Positions 1 to 12,300 of a stretch of DNA of 64,000 bases are shown piece by piece. Location: NCBI GenBank assembly GCA_016802295.1, contig JAESIW010000200.1, positions 2,912,701 to 2,976,700 on the forward strand, in the 5' to 3' direction. The notes beneath the pieces were generated by a model. That model saw nothing but the letters and a program-made list of their open reading frames with translations. It was not told the DNA's origin and did not search any database. A program made the translations under genes and the position numbers. The first letter of the stretch is position 1. Each line of letters begins with the position of its first letter. This stretch comes from Brachionus rotundiformis. Lineage: Eukaryota > Rotifera > Eurotatoria > Ploima > Brachionidae.

Positions 1-2376
1 TTTTGTTCAACTCGATGAACAACTATAAAAATTGTCCAGAGGGATTTTTGCTTAGTACCCAAAGTTTCACAAATATATTCTCTAATTTTCAGCTTAATGT
101 AGCTTATCCTTATATGGGAAAGTGGTATCTTGCTGTTTGGAAAGAGTGCTTCAATATTCATACCAAGTAAGCAATATACAACAATAAATATTTTATCTGG
201 CTCTTTTTTGATTTAATTATTTTCTTTGATCTGGAAATAGATTATTTTTATTTTCTTTTTGCCAAAAAAAAATTTAGTGTATGTTCAAATAATTAATCAT
301 TTTACCAAAAACTAAAACTAAATTTCAAATCATTTTACTATCATATTTCATTCTTTTTTAAAAAAATATTTTTTGCTCAGAGATAAAGATTTTCTTTATG
401 TTGGTGTAAGCATAGACCAATTAAGCTTTTAGGTTTCATATGGAAAATCTTATCAACTATGCAATTCTTTATTTTTCTTTATTCTGTTTGTGACTGGACC
501 GATTTTAAATTAGGGTTTAATTAGTGTAAAGTATTTCATGCTGTAATATAGTTTCATCTAAATGTATGACATAAAGTACGTAAGTACATAAAAGTTCCAA
601 TATGTAATTTTTTATTATTAAAGCAAAAAAAAATTTTTTTCCTTATTTTGTATCTATAACTAAAAAAATGACTTAAAAGTTATAACATGAAACTATATAT
701 ATTTTTTATTTTTTGTAAAGTAATCATAAAGTTTTTTTTTTAAAATGAAGTTTTAAATTTTAATATACTAGATTTTTATTATTTCATTGATAAAAGAAGA
801 CAAGTTTGAAAAAAATTACTTTAAATTACTTTTAAAATTTGAACAATCATTTTATAAATTAGAACTTTATTTCACATATCATCGTTTATTCAATAATTGA
901 TATTAAGAATATTAAAAAGTTTCATTCGAGGATCTTTTTTTATTTTTGTCTAATTTTTTAATTAAAATAAAAATCTAAATTTTTTATAATTAAGTGAAAG
1001 CGTCACTTGTCCAACCAATTATGTTCCCCATGCTTTAATTCAGATATCTAGCGACCAATGTTCGAATGACTATTGCGGAGATTATGGTACATGCTACATA
1101 ATAAACAGCCAACTAAATTTAGTCAGTGCATGTAAGTGTAGCGGAGGATATGAAGGATACGGATGTACAGACAACCGGAATGCAATACCAGCACGAATTT
1201 ATTTGGCAAGCGTTCTATTCCTTACAACCAGCAATCTTGTATTTCTACTACCTATATGCCTGGCAATTTACAGAAAATGGTACATCGAGTCTCTAATATA
1301 TTTCTACAATATGTTTTTCTCGACAGTAATAGAATCATTTCCTAAAAATCAAACTAATTTTATATTTTTTAAGTTTTATCATGCATGTGACCAAGAATTC
1401 TATTCATTTTGTATTTTTAATTACGACGGTCTCCAACTAGCCGATTTCATAAGCTCATACTCATCGTTTATTATCACTGTTTTAGCTATGTCCTCATTCG
1501 AAAGACAATGGAAAGTATTCACCTTTTTTGTGGGCTTATTGGCCTGTATAAGTATAGGTCTCTACGACCGATTTAGTTATTCTACATTCGTAGTATTTCT
1601 ATGTATAGCCATTTCTTTTACTGTCTTCACATGGGTATACTTTTTGTTTACCAATACTTGGACAATTGAATTAAATTTTTAAAATCAAATTTAAGATTAA
1701 AATTTGCATAACGAAAAGAAAACTTTATCCAGAACGAAGACAATTGATTAAATACTATTTACCAGGATTTATTTTGGCTTTAATGGGACTTCTAATCTAC
1801 AGTTTCCTTCAAACAAAATCAAACTACTGGATATTGCATAGTATATGGCATATGTGCATGGCCTCGTCAATTGTGTTCTTTTTACCAAAAGAGGAAATTC
1901 AACAATTTGACTGTGAAAATTCCGGTGAAAATTTAAAAGGTATTTTAAACCAATTATTTATAAATAAATAGCTTTTTAATGCAAAATAATTATTTAAAAA
2001 AAAGTTGCTTTGATACTTGATCGTAAGAAATTTTTATTTTCTCATGATTTACTATGCTTGAATGTAGTTTAACTTTTTAAAGCATATTTATATTTTTGTT
2101 AATGATCATTCTGTTTTTTTTTCTACCAAAAACAAGCTTTCAACTTAATATCGGTGCCATGTTTTTTTGCAAACTTTTTCCATGAATGAATGCTTTTTTG
2201 CTAAATTTTTTTATTTTTTTTATTCAAAATGATAATGTTTTATCTATTTAGATGTAACTACAACCACAGCAACATCGTCTTCTTTGAGTGACTCTTCCGA
2301 AACAAGTGGTTCACCATCAACATCCAAAAGTCTCATACATGCAAATGTAACCGAAATATCTCTTCTAGAAGCATAA
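1..2376 (+). CDS. TMEM8: TMEM8/PGAP6-like membrane protein, 3' part (5' end outside window)
   Basis: Exons are read at about 3-166, 1052-1634 (a TAG acceptor restores phase), 1696-1939 and 2252-2376 (stop TAA). The first exon ends an extracellular beta-rich region (YPYMGKWYLAVWKEC). Exon 2 encodes a six-cysteine EGF-like module (about 1059-1170) followed by several membrane segments. The family signatures FYHACDQ, FNYDGLQLADF and HSIWH are present; the last fits the HxxxH motif of the CREST membrane-hydrolase superfamily. The C-terminus is Ser/Thr-rich and probably cytoplasmic. PGAP6/TMEM8A is described as a GPI-specific phospholipase A2 that sheds GPI-anchored proteins; activity here is inferred from the family. 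The intron at 1635-1695 is 61 nt; the one at 167-1051 is long and could hide a small exon. I am confident of the family but not of the A/B/C subtype. Confidence 0.85.
167..1051. other. Long intron of the TMEM8-like gene
   Basis: AT-rich sequence with homopolymer runs and no open frame that reads as an exon. The donor is GTAAGC at 167. Acceptors at 1042-1043 and 1050-1051 are both possible; only the second keeps phase with the upstream exon. Confidence 0.6.
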
Positions 2377-3492
2377 AAGCAATAAAAACACAGTATAAAC
2401 TAATTCAATTCTACTAAATGGTTATTAAGAAATTTATTTTTATAGTTTTAAAAATTTTTGCCTTTTAATTTTAATTTCAACATTATTATTTTTTTGATGT
2501 AAATTTTTAAAAGAAAATAAAAAAAATATTTCAAAATTTGTATAAATAATTAATTGCCTATTTTAAACAATTCTCTATTTACGTTAATTTAGTTCTTATC
2601 TTGTTTTATTTTGATTTAAATAAATGTTTTATTAAATATTCTTAATTTTTAGTAATAAAATTTCTAAAATATTAAAAACATATTTTAGAAATGCTAATAA
2701 TTTTTAAGCCAAATGAAAAATTTTTCAATCTTTGATCTAATCTGATCTAAATTTTTATCTGAATCAATTGTATTTTTGATAGAAAAATAAAATTCCTATG
2801 CAAATATTTAAAGCATTTCAGATTAAAAAAATTTTAATAAAAAAATTGCAATATAATAGTCAGTCATATTTTATTTAATTAGATAAGAAAAATATTTATC
2901 AACTAATTTCAAGTATTATAAATTCTATAATTTTAAGTTTAGTATAACCCTCAAATTTATTTTTATTATCAAAATATAATCAATAGGATTTAATTGAGAT
3001 TTTAATCAAAACTTTTGTTTTTGATATATTTTAAATTGAATCAAATACATGATTAAATACTTATAATTTTATTTAAATAAGGAATTAAGTAATTTTTTAT
3101 ACAATAAATCAATAATTGCTTTTTCCCATAGCGAAAATATAACAATTTTTTAGTATTTTAAATAAATAATTAAAATAAGAATAAAATATTTGACTGTTTA
3201 ATTATGTTACTGATTTTGACTAGTAAAAGCGGTCGACACACGGAATCGATGTACAGAAACATTAATTTAAATTATTTTTGTTTAATAATATCCAAATTGT
3301 TCCCATTTAACAAGTGTTTTTGGTTTGTCTTAAACATTTGAATACATAGGTGTAATTTATCAGCATTCATTTATTTTATTTCATCATTTGCTTTTTCTCA
3401 GAGGTAGATTGTAAGTCAAATAACAAAATCTACACAAATACTAAAATTCAAAAATTTAATATTAAAATTTAAAATTTTATTTCCTTTTTTAC
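2377..3492. other. Intergenic, convergent 3' ends of TMEM8-like and Shaw genes
   Basis: Mostly A/T with no convincing coding potential. A small GC-richer patch at 3228-3256 has a short open frame on the minus strand but no acceptor AG close upstream, so it is not called as an exon. Confidence 0.6.
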
Positions 3493-3546
3493 AAGTTGTC
3501 TGTTCGCTGTTTTCACTTTGACTCAAAATCGGCACCGATTCTGGGA
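3493..3546 (-). other. Possible alternative C-terminal exon of the Shaw gene
   Basis: If exon 4 is spliced at GTAAAT (after the codon for Leu in SKLG) instead of reading to its stop, a GC-richer block here, preceded by TTTTAAG and followed by GTAAAA, continues in frame (VPESVPILSQSENSEQTT). No further exon could be placed, so this is only a candidate. Confidence 0.3.
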
Positions 3547-3584
3547 CTTAAAAGATTAACTAAATTTAAAAAATTCTCGAATTT

Positions 3585-6360
3585 TTAAAAAATATATTTA
3601 CCCAATTTACTCGGCTTGGCTTCATCTATTTTTGAGCTACTTGAAGTCATTACGGAATGGTTGGTATTTTTTGCGACGTTTCGCTTTACTAAATTCATCA
3701 TATGCTCTTCTTTTGAACCAGGGCTTGTATTTAAAAGTGTGTGACTTAGCTTACCTGGCCCATTAACACCTGCACTTAGCATCATCTTGGTTGGCAGCCC
3801 AGCGCTACTTGAATGACCACTGTGAGGATTTCGTGTTTGCTGACGGACTGTTTCAACTGGTAGTACCCTTCTTCTCTTCTTTGGTAGCTTAGACCGAGCT
3901 TGCGTGTGAGAATAGTACATGGCAAAATTGGAAACAATGACTGGTACAGGCAACGCAATCGTCAAGACTCCTGTCAGTGCGCAGAGGCCTCCGACCACCA
4001 TTCCCACATAAGTTTTCGGAACTAAATCTCCTGAAAATTTTGAAATTAAATTGATAAAATTAGGAAAATAATTTTGAATTATTTTAGGCTTACCGTATCC
4101 CACTGTTGTCCTTAATTGAAAAAAATTAATATCAAATTAAATAATTTAATTCAAAATCTTACATTGTTACAATTGACCACCAAAGACCAATTGGTATGCT
4201 TGTAAACTGGTTTTCCGGATTGACTTGCAAGCGCTCAGCATAGTAAATCAATGAAGCAAAAATAACTATGAAAAGTATTAGGAAAAATATGAGCAAATAA
4301 AGCTCTTTCATGGATGCCTTAAATGTGTGTATGAGGATCTTTAGGCCGCCAAAATGTCGAGTTAATTTAAACAACCGGAATATCCTAACAATAGAGATAA
4401 ACTCGTAGAAATCCGAGTGAGTGAGACGCTCTTTTGTGCCGGCCACTTGTAAAGTAAAATCGAAAAAAAATGACAAAGTGGCAATAAAATCGATTATGTT
4501 TACTGGACTCTTAATGAAATTTAGTTTCCGTGGACTCACTATAAAACGAATTAAAATTTCTACAGTAAACCATATATTGCATACTATCTCTACATATAAA
4601 AAAGCCGGATGTGCTTCAGTTGATATTTTTTTTAATGTCCATGAAAAGTCGGAAATTGACGAATTGTTACGGGTATAGTTTGCTATGATTACGCTCACAT
4701 TTCCGATGACCGGCACACGCATATAAGGATGGGTTTTAAGGCAAAATGATAAAATTGACACACATATAAAAAAAACTGATATGACTGCAACTGCCTTTGG
4801 AAAAAAATTTGAATTAATTAATTTAGTTGATTTAAAAATTTTTGGTTTCTATAATTATTTCATTGCCAATATTTATTACCACAAACTAGTAATTAGGTCA
4901 AAATAAACTTATTGCTGTTTCAGTTAGAATATTTATGTTCTAAAATTAGGCTTGATAAATGAAAATCTTATCTGTTTCAAATAAATCAAATATATTTATC
5001 TATTACTTCTTATATTTATATAAAATTTTACCATAAATTGATATTCCAAATTTGACTATTTTATTAAATCAAATAAATCAGAAACTTGATTTTGAATTAT
5101 TTAAATATTTTTTGAAAAATAAAGAGCTAATTAACAATTAAATTATTTATTATATTTTAAAATCCTAATTTTCTTACACAAACTACTTTTAAATAAAAAT
5201 ATTTTGATTTCTATTTTATTTTATTCATTCTATTTCAATTATTTAATTAAAAAACTTTGCTTTTTATTGTTGATAAGCTAAAAAATTTATTAAAAACATA
5301 TTTTATTTAATTTTATAAAAGTTTTTGAAATGAAAATCATCAATTACCATATTTAATACAATTTTTTAAAATTTGTATAAGACCTTGTCTATTCTTTATT
5401 TCTAAAATATCTACAACGAGCCAAATTAAGTAGCTTAACAAGAAATTATTAAAAAACCTGTCTATTAATGTTGTTTCAGTTAAATCTAAATAGTTTTATA
5501 TAATTTAGTACATCATATATGTTTTCTTAAAACAAGTTTTAAAATAAATTGACCATTAGAACATGATGAAATATAAAAAGATAAAAATCTAGTTAAATTT
5601 TTAAATTAATAGTCAAATGGTGATATATAATACTTAATTATTCTTTTGCTATAATGATTTCTTTTTATTTTAGATTAATGATTCATTAAATAATAGTATT
5701 AAAAAATTTGTTTTTTTTTTTTAACAAAATAAACAAATATTTGGCAAGCAATTAAAAAAGAACATCTATTGATTGGTAAAATATTGGTAAAATGATATTA
5801 ATTCATAATTTATGACCAAACAGTAACACAAAATGGATTCTTACTTTAGCTGCATTCGATGAATAAGGCTCATCGAATAATTGCCACAATTTAGGCTGCA
5901 ATCGTCTGTACCACGGCAAAGTTCCATTTAAATACTTTGGATCATCATCCCATCCAAATTTTTTAGCAATGTCTTCTTCGGTCAATTTTTCAGTGTCAAG
6001 ATCCAGCCTGTCCAGAACAGCAAGAGTGTCTTGCGTGTCTCTGTGTTGTGTGTATGTCATCCAGCAGCATGGCTCCACCTGATTTGAGTCAAGAGACCAA
6101 AATTCGAGTTCCTCTTCAAACAATGGCCCGCAAACATCAGTTGGATAGTGAAGTTTACCAGTGCGATAATAATTCAAAATTTGAGCAAAAACACCCGGAT
6201 GACGGTCAAAAAAATATTCATTCAGTACGGGATCGTAGTTGGCCAATGCCTCGGTCAAACGCGACAGTCTTGTGGCTGGTATTTTTTTAAGCGTGGCTTT
6301 GTAAGTTTCGTGTCGAATTCCGCCTACGTTTAGAATGACTCTGTTATCCGAATCACTCAT
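3585..6360 (-). CDS. Shaw: Shaw-type (Kv3) voltage-gated potassium channel subunit
   Basis: Minus-strand exons: 6360-5845, 4794-4163, 4110-4094 (17 nt) and 4030-3585. They join in frame to about 536 residues. Exon 1 holds the T1 tetramerisation domain (begins VILNVGGIRHETY) and the Shaw signature CCWMTYTQHRDTQDTL. Exon 2 encodes S1 to the pore helix, including an S4 with regularly spaced basic residues (IVRIFRLFKLTRH) and the S6-proximal pore start GLWWSIVTM. The microexon plus flanking bases supplies TTVGYG, the K+ selectivity filter, and exon 4 gives S6 with the gating PVPVIV motif, then a basic tail (KLPKKRRR) and a Ser-rich C-terminus. The start MSDSDNR lies just before the T1 domain. The protein should form tetrameric delayed-rectifier channels in excitable cells. 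The C-terminus may continue into another exon near 3546-3493. Confidence 0.95.
4795..5844. other. First intron of the Shaw gene
   Basis: An AT-rich 1,050-bp intron between the T1 exon and the transmembrane exon. It is far longer than most introns in the window. I see no exon, RNA gene or repeat in it. Confidence 0.7.
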
Positions 6361-9300
6361 TTGATACCGAAAAATAGCAAGTTGATTTTTCTAAATTTAG
6401 TCTTATGTTAAAAAAATCGATATGGGTGAATTTTATTAAATTTTTTTTTATGTAATAAACTTTAATTTTTTTTTCTGATAAGTCTAATTATCAGGAAAAC
6501 AATATTGTTGATTCCTGAATATAAAAGATTACTTTGAGTTGCTGTATGATATTCGGAGTAATTTATTAGTATTTGTTTAGTGATTATTTTGTCTTGGTAA
6601 ACTTTGGAACGATTGATATGAACCAAGTCGAAGTAAGAAAAACATTTGCTTTTTTTTTGAATTTTCAATTGAATTAAAAATAAAGTTTTTTTCGATCATA
6701 ACTTTATTGATTTTCGATACCTTGGCAAAGCGCAGACTTGAAGCATGTTGGCAATTTAGTTAGTCCATAATGAGGTCTAATTTTTATTTAATTTTTTTCT
6801 AAAATCAATTAGAGAACTAAAAAAGAAGTACTGAGAATTAACTGAGCCTAAACACGCAATTCGTGTTGCCATGTAAGCTCAAGCTAATCGAAATTTAAAC
6901 TAATTTTGATTTAGTTGAATGAAAAAATTTCTTATTTAGTTAAAAAAATAAACTAAATTTGAAATCGTATTGATTTGAGGAAAAAACAAAATAAACTAAT
7001 TAATTGATTTAATCTACACAATTTTGATGCAACAAACAAAAGATGGAAAAGAACTCTATTAATTAAACTTATGTCTAGATAAGATCAGGAATTGATTTCT
7101 TTATAAAAATCATTTTTTCTTTTTTTAAACCAAGAATTATAAATAAACAAATTATATCTTGTTTTTTTTCTTAAAATAGAGCTTATTAAGAAAAATTTTA
7201 GACCCAAAAGAGCTCTCTTGCCAAATAATTTACTTTCTTAAAAAAATTTCCAAATGAAAATTGTATCAAGTTGATGGAACATCTGAATTTCACCAAGTTC
7301 ATGGGTTATACAAAGTGCCTCATTAAACTTTAAAAGAAAAATTCTGCGAGCTATATCTTTCTCTTCTAACGAAACTAATCGTGAGAAAAATAGTTGAAAT
7401 TCTTCTTAGAAAACAAGTTAAAGGTTAATGGAAAAAAAATGCCTTGGGGATTTTTTTGCCTAAATTTTACCATTCAAAGCCGACAACTTGTTTCAAAAAT
7501 TGTCTTAATGTAAATCAGCAAAATATACTAAATTTAATATTGGGCGTTCTAATGATACTTATCAGCCTCAGCTAATTGAATTTGCAAAAGCTTAATCTAA
7601 AACAAATCTGTTCTTTTTGGCTAATTTAGTCGATTACTTAGTTTAAATAGATTTAGCATATGAAAGCTATTCTTTTTGTTCTAAACAATTAAGATAGATT
7701 ATTAAAAAGCCCATATGAAATCCAAAAATTGTAACAAAAAATATTAAAAATCAAGGACTCAATGTGTAGAGAAAATAATCAAATTTAAAATTAATCTCCT
7801 GGTGAAAAAAGCAGCACTTATCTATTAATCGTTTTGTATTTTAAAGTAAAAAAAGTAATTATTTTTATGGACATTATTAAGCAGCTGAGACTATCTTTTA
7901 ATTTGAGTCGACTAATTGCTATCTATTCTCCGTTTAAAATTTAAATTCATTCTCTTAAATTTCCTTTTATCTATCTATTCTAATTATACAAAGACTTCTA
8001 AAGTGAAAATAATTTTCCGATCGCTATCGGAAATATTTTTTATCATTAAGTATCTTAACTCCAATCTAAACTATTTGTTAAAAACAAAAAAAAATAAAAA
8101 ACATTCTTAAAATTCATTTATAATACTAATTCGGATATGAAATAGTTTTATTTTTGTTCTTTTTAACTCAAAATTTTAATCAATTGTCTGAATAATTTAA
8201 AAAAAATTTTTTTCTTAAAAATTAAAAAACTAGAACTGCATAAAGTTTAATTATTTTGTCTATTTGTGTTAATTTTCGATCAATAGATCAAGAGTTATCT
8301 TTTTGTGTTTTTTTAATGGGATTCAAGTCGTGTTTATAGAACAAATTTAGTTGAGCTAAAATAATATAAATGAAATTCTAAAGCTGAGCTTAGTGTAAAT
8401 CTCAAGTGAAGAGATCTCTATTAAATTGGGAATATGAGATAATAAAATCAAATTTTAAGCAAAATTATATGAAATTTAATAGCAAATAGATGAGGATGGC
8501 GTGCGAATAGCTAAAAACTAGGTAATACCATACAGAGCTATTTAATTTTGTCTAAATCCAATAAATTGATCAATTGTCAAAAACGAACTCTAATTTTTAT
8601 CTCTTAGAAAATTCAAAAATCACGAAAATTACCATCTTCATACTTCATTTAGTCTTTTCCTGTTAATTTATCAATTTTGTTCCTTAAAATCTTATTTTTT
8701 TGATTGATGAAACCAAAAAGTGCCAAATGCACTTGAAATTTAGTTAAATTTTGCTTGAACTATTCCAATCATCCCATGGCCTTATTATAATTCTTTCTAA
8801 CTTCGTGTTGTTTACTCATTTTTTAAAAAACCTCTTTAATATGATTTAATTATTTTTTCAAGTTAAAATGCAAAGCACAAAAACAAATCCACGACCTGTT
8901 GCTTGAGTTTAGATTAAATTAACTCAGAGCCAGATTTGACTCTGAGCTAAATCAATCACTTCAAATGGTAGCTTTCTAAGGCAATCTTATCTGTCATTCT
9001 TGAAGCTATATAAACACTGGTTGTGAGAAACAAGCAGCATTGATAAATTTTAAGAGTTTTCTGAATCGGAATCGCATAAATCTGAATGCAATCAAGCTCT
9101 CAGGCATCTACTACGTACACACTTAATCCTTTTTTCTGGTATTATGGCACGCTTTTATATTGATAAACAGCTGAGGTTTTATATCAATATTCCATAAGAT
9201 ATTTTATCGTTATCCAAAATAATTTTGGTTCGCTCTGATCCTTTGCTTGAAGCCAAATAAAATGGCTTATTTTTTAATTAAAGTTTTTTTTAATCTAGCT

Positions 9301-12300
9301 CTTTTTTTTTGATTAAATTATTTGTAACTTCCTTTGCCAAATGGTTTTGTAATCACAACAAAAAAAACAAAAGCTTTTCATTTATGAAAATAAGATTTTA
9401 ATTACATTCAAATGTTGAGCAACTTTTTCTTTTTGTTCGCATTGTTCGGAAGTTAGAATGGAACTTTTAGGAACAAAAATTTATTTTCTCTAATTAAAGC
9501 TCGAAGCTATTTTAGTTCTAGCTTCTAGCTTTTAGCTTTTATGTTTTCTTAACTAACCAATAACAAAAAAAATAACACTGAAAAATTGATTATCATATTT
9601 GGAATTTATCTCAAGAAAATTAATTCCCAGTGAAAAAGTTTCTTTTTTTAAATGTCAAAAAATTTCACAGAAATTATGCCGTGACAAAATATTAGACCCT
9701 CAAGAGGAACTAGATAAACTAGATTACAAGTTTTTGCTAAATACAACAAAAAAAAAACTAGCTTAACAAGTTTCAATTATTTTTATCGATAAAGAATCAA
9801 AAATGCACCAAAGATGCCAAATCGCTCATTTTCAAATTAGACAAAATCTAATTAAATCGATAATAGATGATAACTTGAAATAAATTAATCAGAATTTTAA
9901 TCAAATATGGTATCAAGAGGCGATACGAAAGAGCCAAAAATCCATAGTTTTGAAACACATTTTTAATGATTTTTTTATATAATATATTGAAATAAAATAA
10001 ATGGAATTTTCTTTATTTTTGCTTCTTTCCTCATATTTCAAGCTACTCAAACAATAGATTTGACTAGGACTCGGCAAAAGCGAGAAATAGAAATATAAGG
10101 AAAATATATGTCATGAAAAAAACAAGTAACAAAATGGAAAAATAATTTTTTTTTTTGCGATTTAAAAGTTTCTATTTCAGGCAAATAGTAAATGAACAAA
10201 ACAAGAGCAAAACTATTAAAGCTGAAACTTAAAACAGCCAAATCCGATTAATTGTTGCATACCTTATGGTGCCATTGCCGGAAATAATTTTCCTAAGAGC
10301 TCAATAATTCACTTTAATAGATTCTTTATGGATTAAATTGAACAAAAAGTTGCCACTGTTGCTTTTAGTCTAGAAAACACTTGTTTAAATTAAAATATTG
10401 AAAATTTTTCTTGTTTAAAATTATCTATACTCACAAAACTAGATGGTACCTACTCACGAAATTTTCAAGCACCAAGCTAATAATGTAAATTTGTTTAAAC
10501 AAAAAATTCTTCATTATTTCTGTGTATGATGAAAGGTTTTAACAAAATTAAATTTAACTTGATTTATGTTATGTGTTTCGTAATTAATGGAAATGTTACG
10601 AATTAAATCTATCTTGTATTTAAGCACATGATTAATCATTTTAGAGGAAATGGCAAAGCGTTCGTCATTTGCATGAGCTATTTTGGAATTTATCTATCTT
10701 ATTAATACTCAATATTTTTATTACAGTTACATAATAAGCAAAAAATTTAAGCCCATTATTTATTTTTTGATCATATTAATTTTTAATATAATTTTTTCCA
10801 TAGTGTTTATTTACTTAAATTTGTAGTTAAGTATTCTGCGACAAGGGAGTCATTAAAATGATACTTTGTCTTCAAGAAATAAAATAGCTGACAAGCATAC
10901 ATTTGGTTAATAAAGAAAGAGTCATGTTTACCTAATCGATTGAAGCTAGGCAATATAGCTTACGGAAGCTACTCTAATCCAGACCGAGCTCGGATGTTCC
11001 AAAGCAGTAATCTGACTGAGTAGACCGCAAATTTGGCTCATTTAAGTTTATTTAACAAGAAAAATCAATAAAATTAAGAAAAACAAATAAAATATCTGAA
11101 CCGGATTAAAAAAAAAATACTCAAAAAACAATAGTTATTAGCTCATTAATATTAATTAGGCCTTAATAACTGGATACAAATGAGCTTTGTTTATAAATTG
11201 GCTTTAATTTTGTAAAGTAAAAATTAAAGGTTTCCAAGCATTTGAGTGTACACATAAATTTATAACTATTGATTATATATTACTTTTGGCTGGTTTATTT
11301 TTTTTGGCATTATCTTTCTGAAATATTTATTATCGTTTATTGGAAAAGAAATACTTTATATAAAGATAATTTTATATTGATTTATATTCATTCACAATTA
11401 ATTTTGAATAAAATTTAATTTTGCTCTTAAAATTAGTAGAACAAAACAAAACAAAATATTGTTATAAAAAGCTCTCTCATTTAAATTCAAAAAATTAAAA
11501 AGCATGTAATTTACGCGAATTGTATTCGACTGATAACAAAATTGACATGATATAAATAATTTTATTGATTTATCCGTTTTGAGACTAAAAAATTTTAAAT
11601 TATAATCAACATTCTACTCATAATTTGCTTGCTTACATATCAAATATTCACTTTTGATCAAGTAATCTTTATTTGAAGGTGTTATTCGATTAGGAAACAC
11701 GTCAAGGATAGGCTCTTTCTCTTAGAAAACTTTTATCTTTTACATTAATAAATTTTAAATTTAATTTTTAGTTGTCTTACTGATGTAAATCATACTCAAA
11801 AAATTCAGATAAAATTAATTCTTGCTGGAAAAAATTTAATTTTGATTACCTAATAGTACCAAATTTTGAATTTTGAATTATTTATGTCCCTATGGTATCA
11901 AAAATTAATATCAAAATTTGATACCAGAAAAAGAGAAAAAAAAAAGATACATAAAAAAAAGATATATAGATAATACATTGACTATTATTTTTAATTAAAA
12001 CGAATATAAAAATGTTAATTTTTTAATAAGATTAGTTTTATTTGTTTTGATTTTAGTTAAAATTTGATTAGTCTTAAAAAAATTAATTTCCAGTTCATAT
12101 AATTGAAATTGATTTTTTTAAATTTTATTTATCGGAAAAAAAGGAAAAACTAAGCTCTTTAGTAAGTATTATAACTAGTTAATAACTAGTAGGATAAAAT
12201 AAAGCATCAAAAATTTATTCTTTTTTTTTCTATTAAATCAAACTTGAATAACCAAAGTAATGATTAGTAAAATGAATTATTTAGACACATTTGTAAAACA

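Noticed and set aside
3217..3256. GC-richer patch as a last exon of the Shaw gene (CTSIPCVDRFY-stop on minus strand)
   Set aside because: No AG acceptor lies near its start and phase with exon 4 cannot be shown.
9007..9014. TATATAAA as a core promoter
   Set aside because: In DNA this AT-rich such a string is expected by chance, and no transcript start or gene follows it.
10925..11045. Possible 5S rRNA gene (GGAAGCTA and GAGTAGACCGC resemble internal control motifs)
   Set aside because: Spacing between the motifs is about twice that of 5S and the flanks do not pair, so the resemblance looks accidental.
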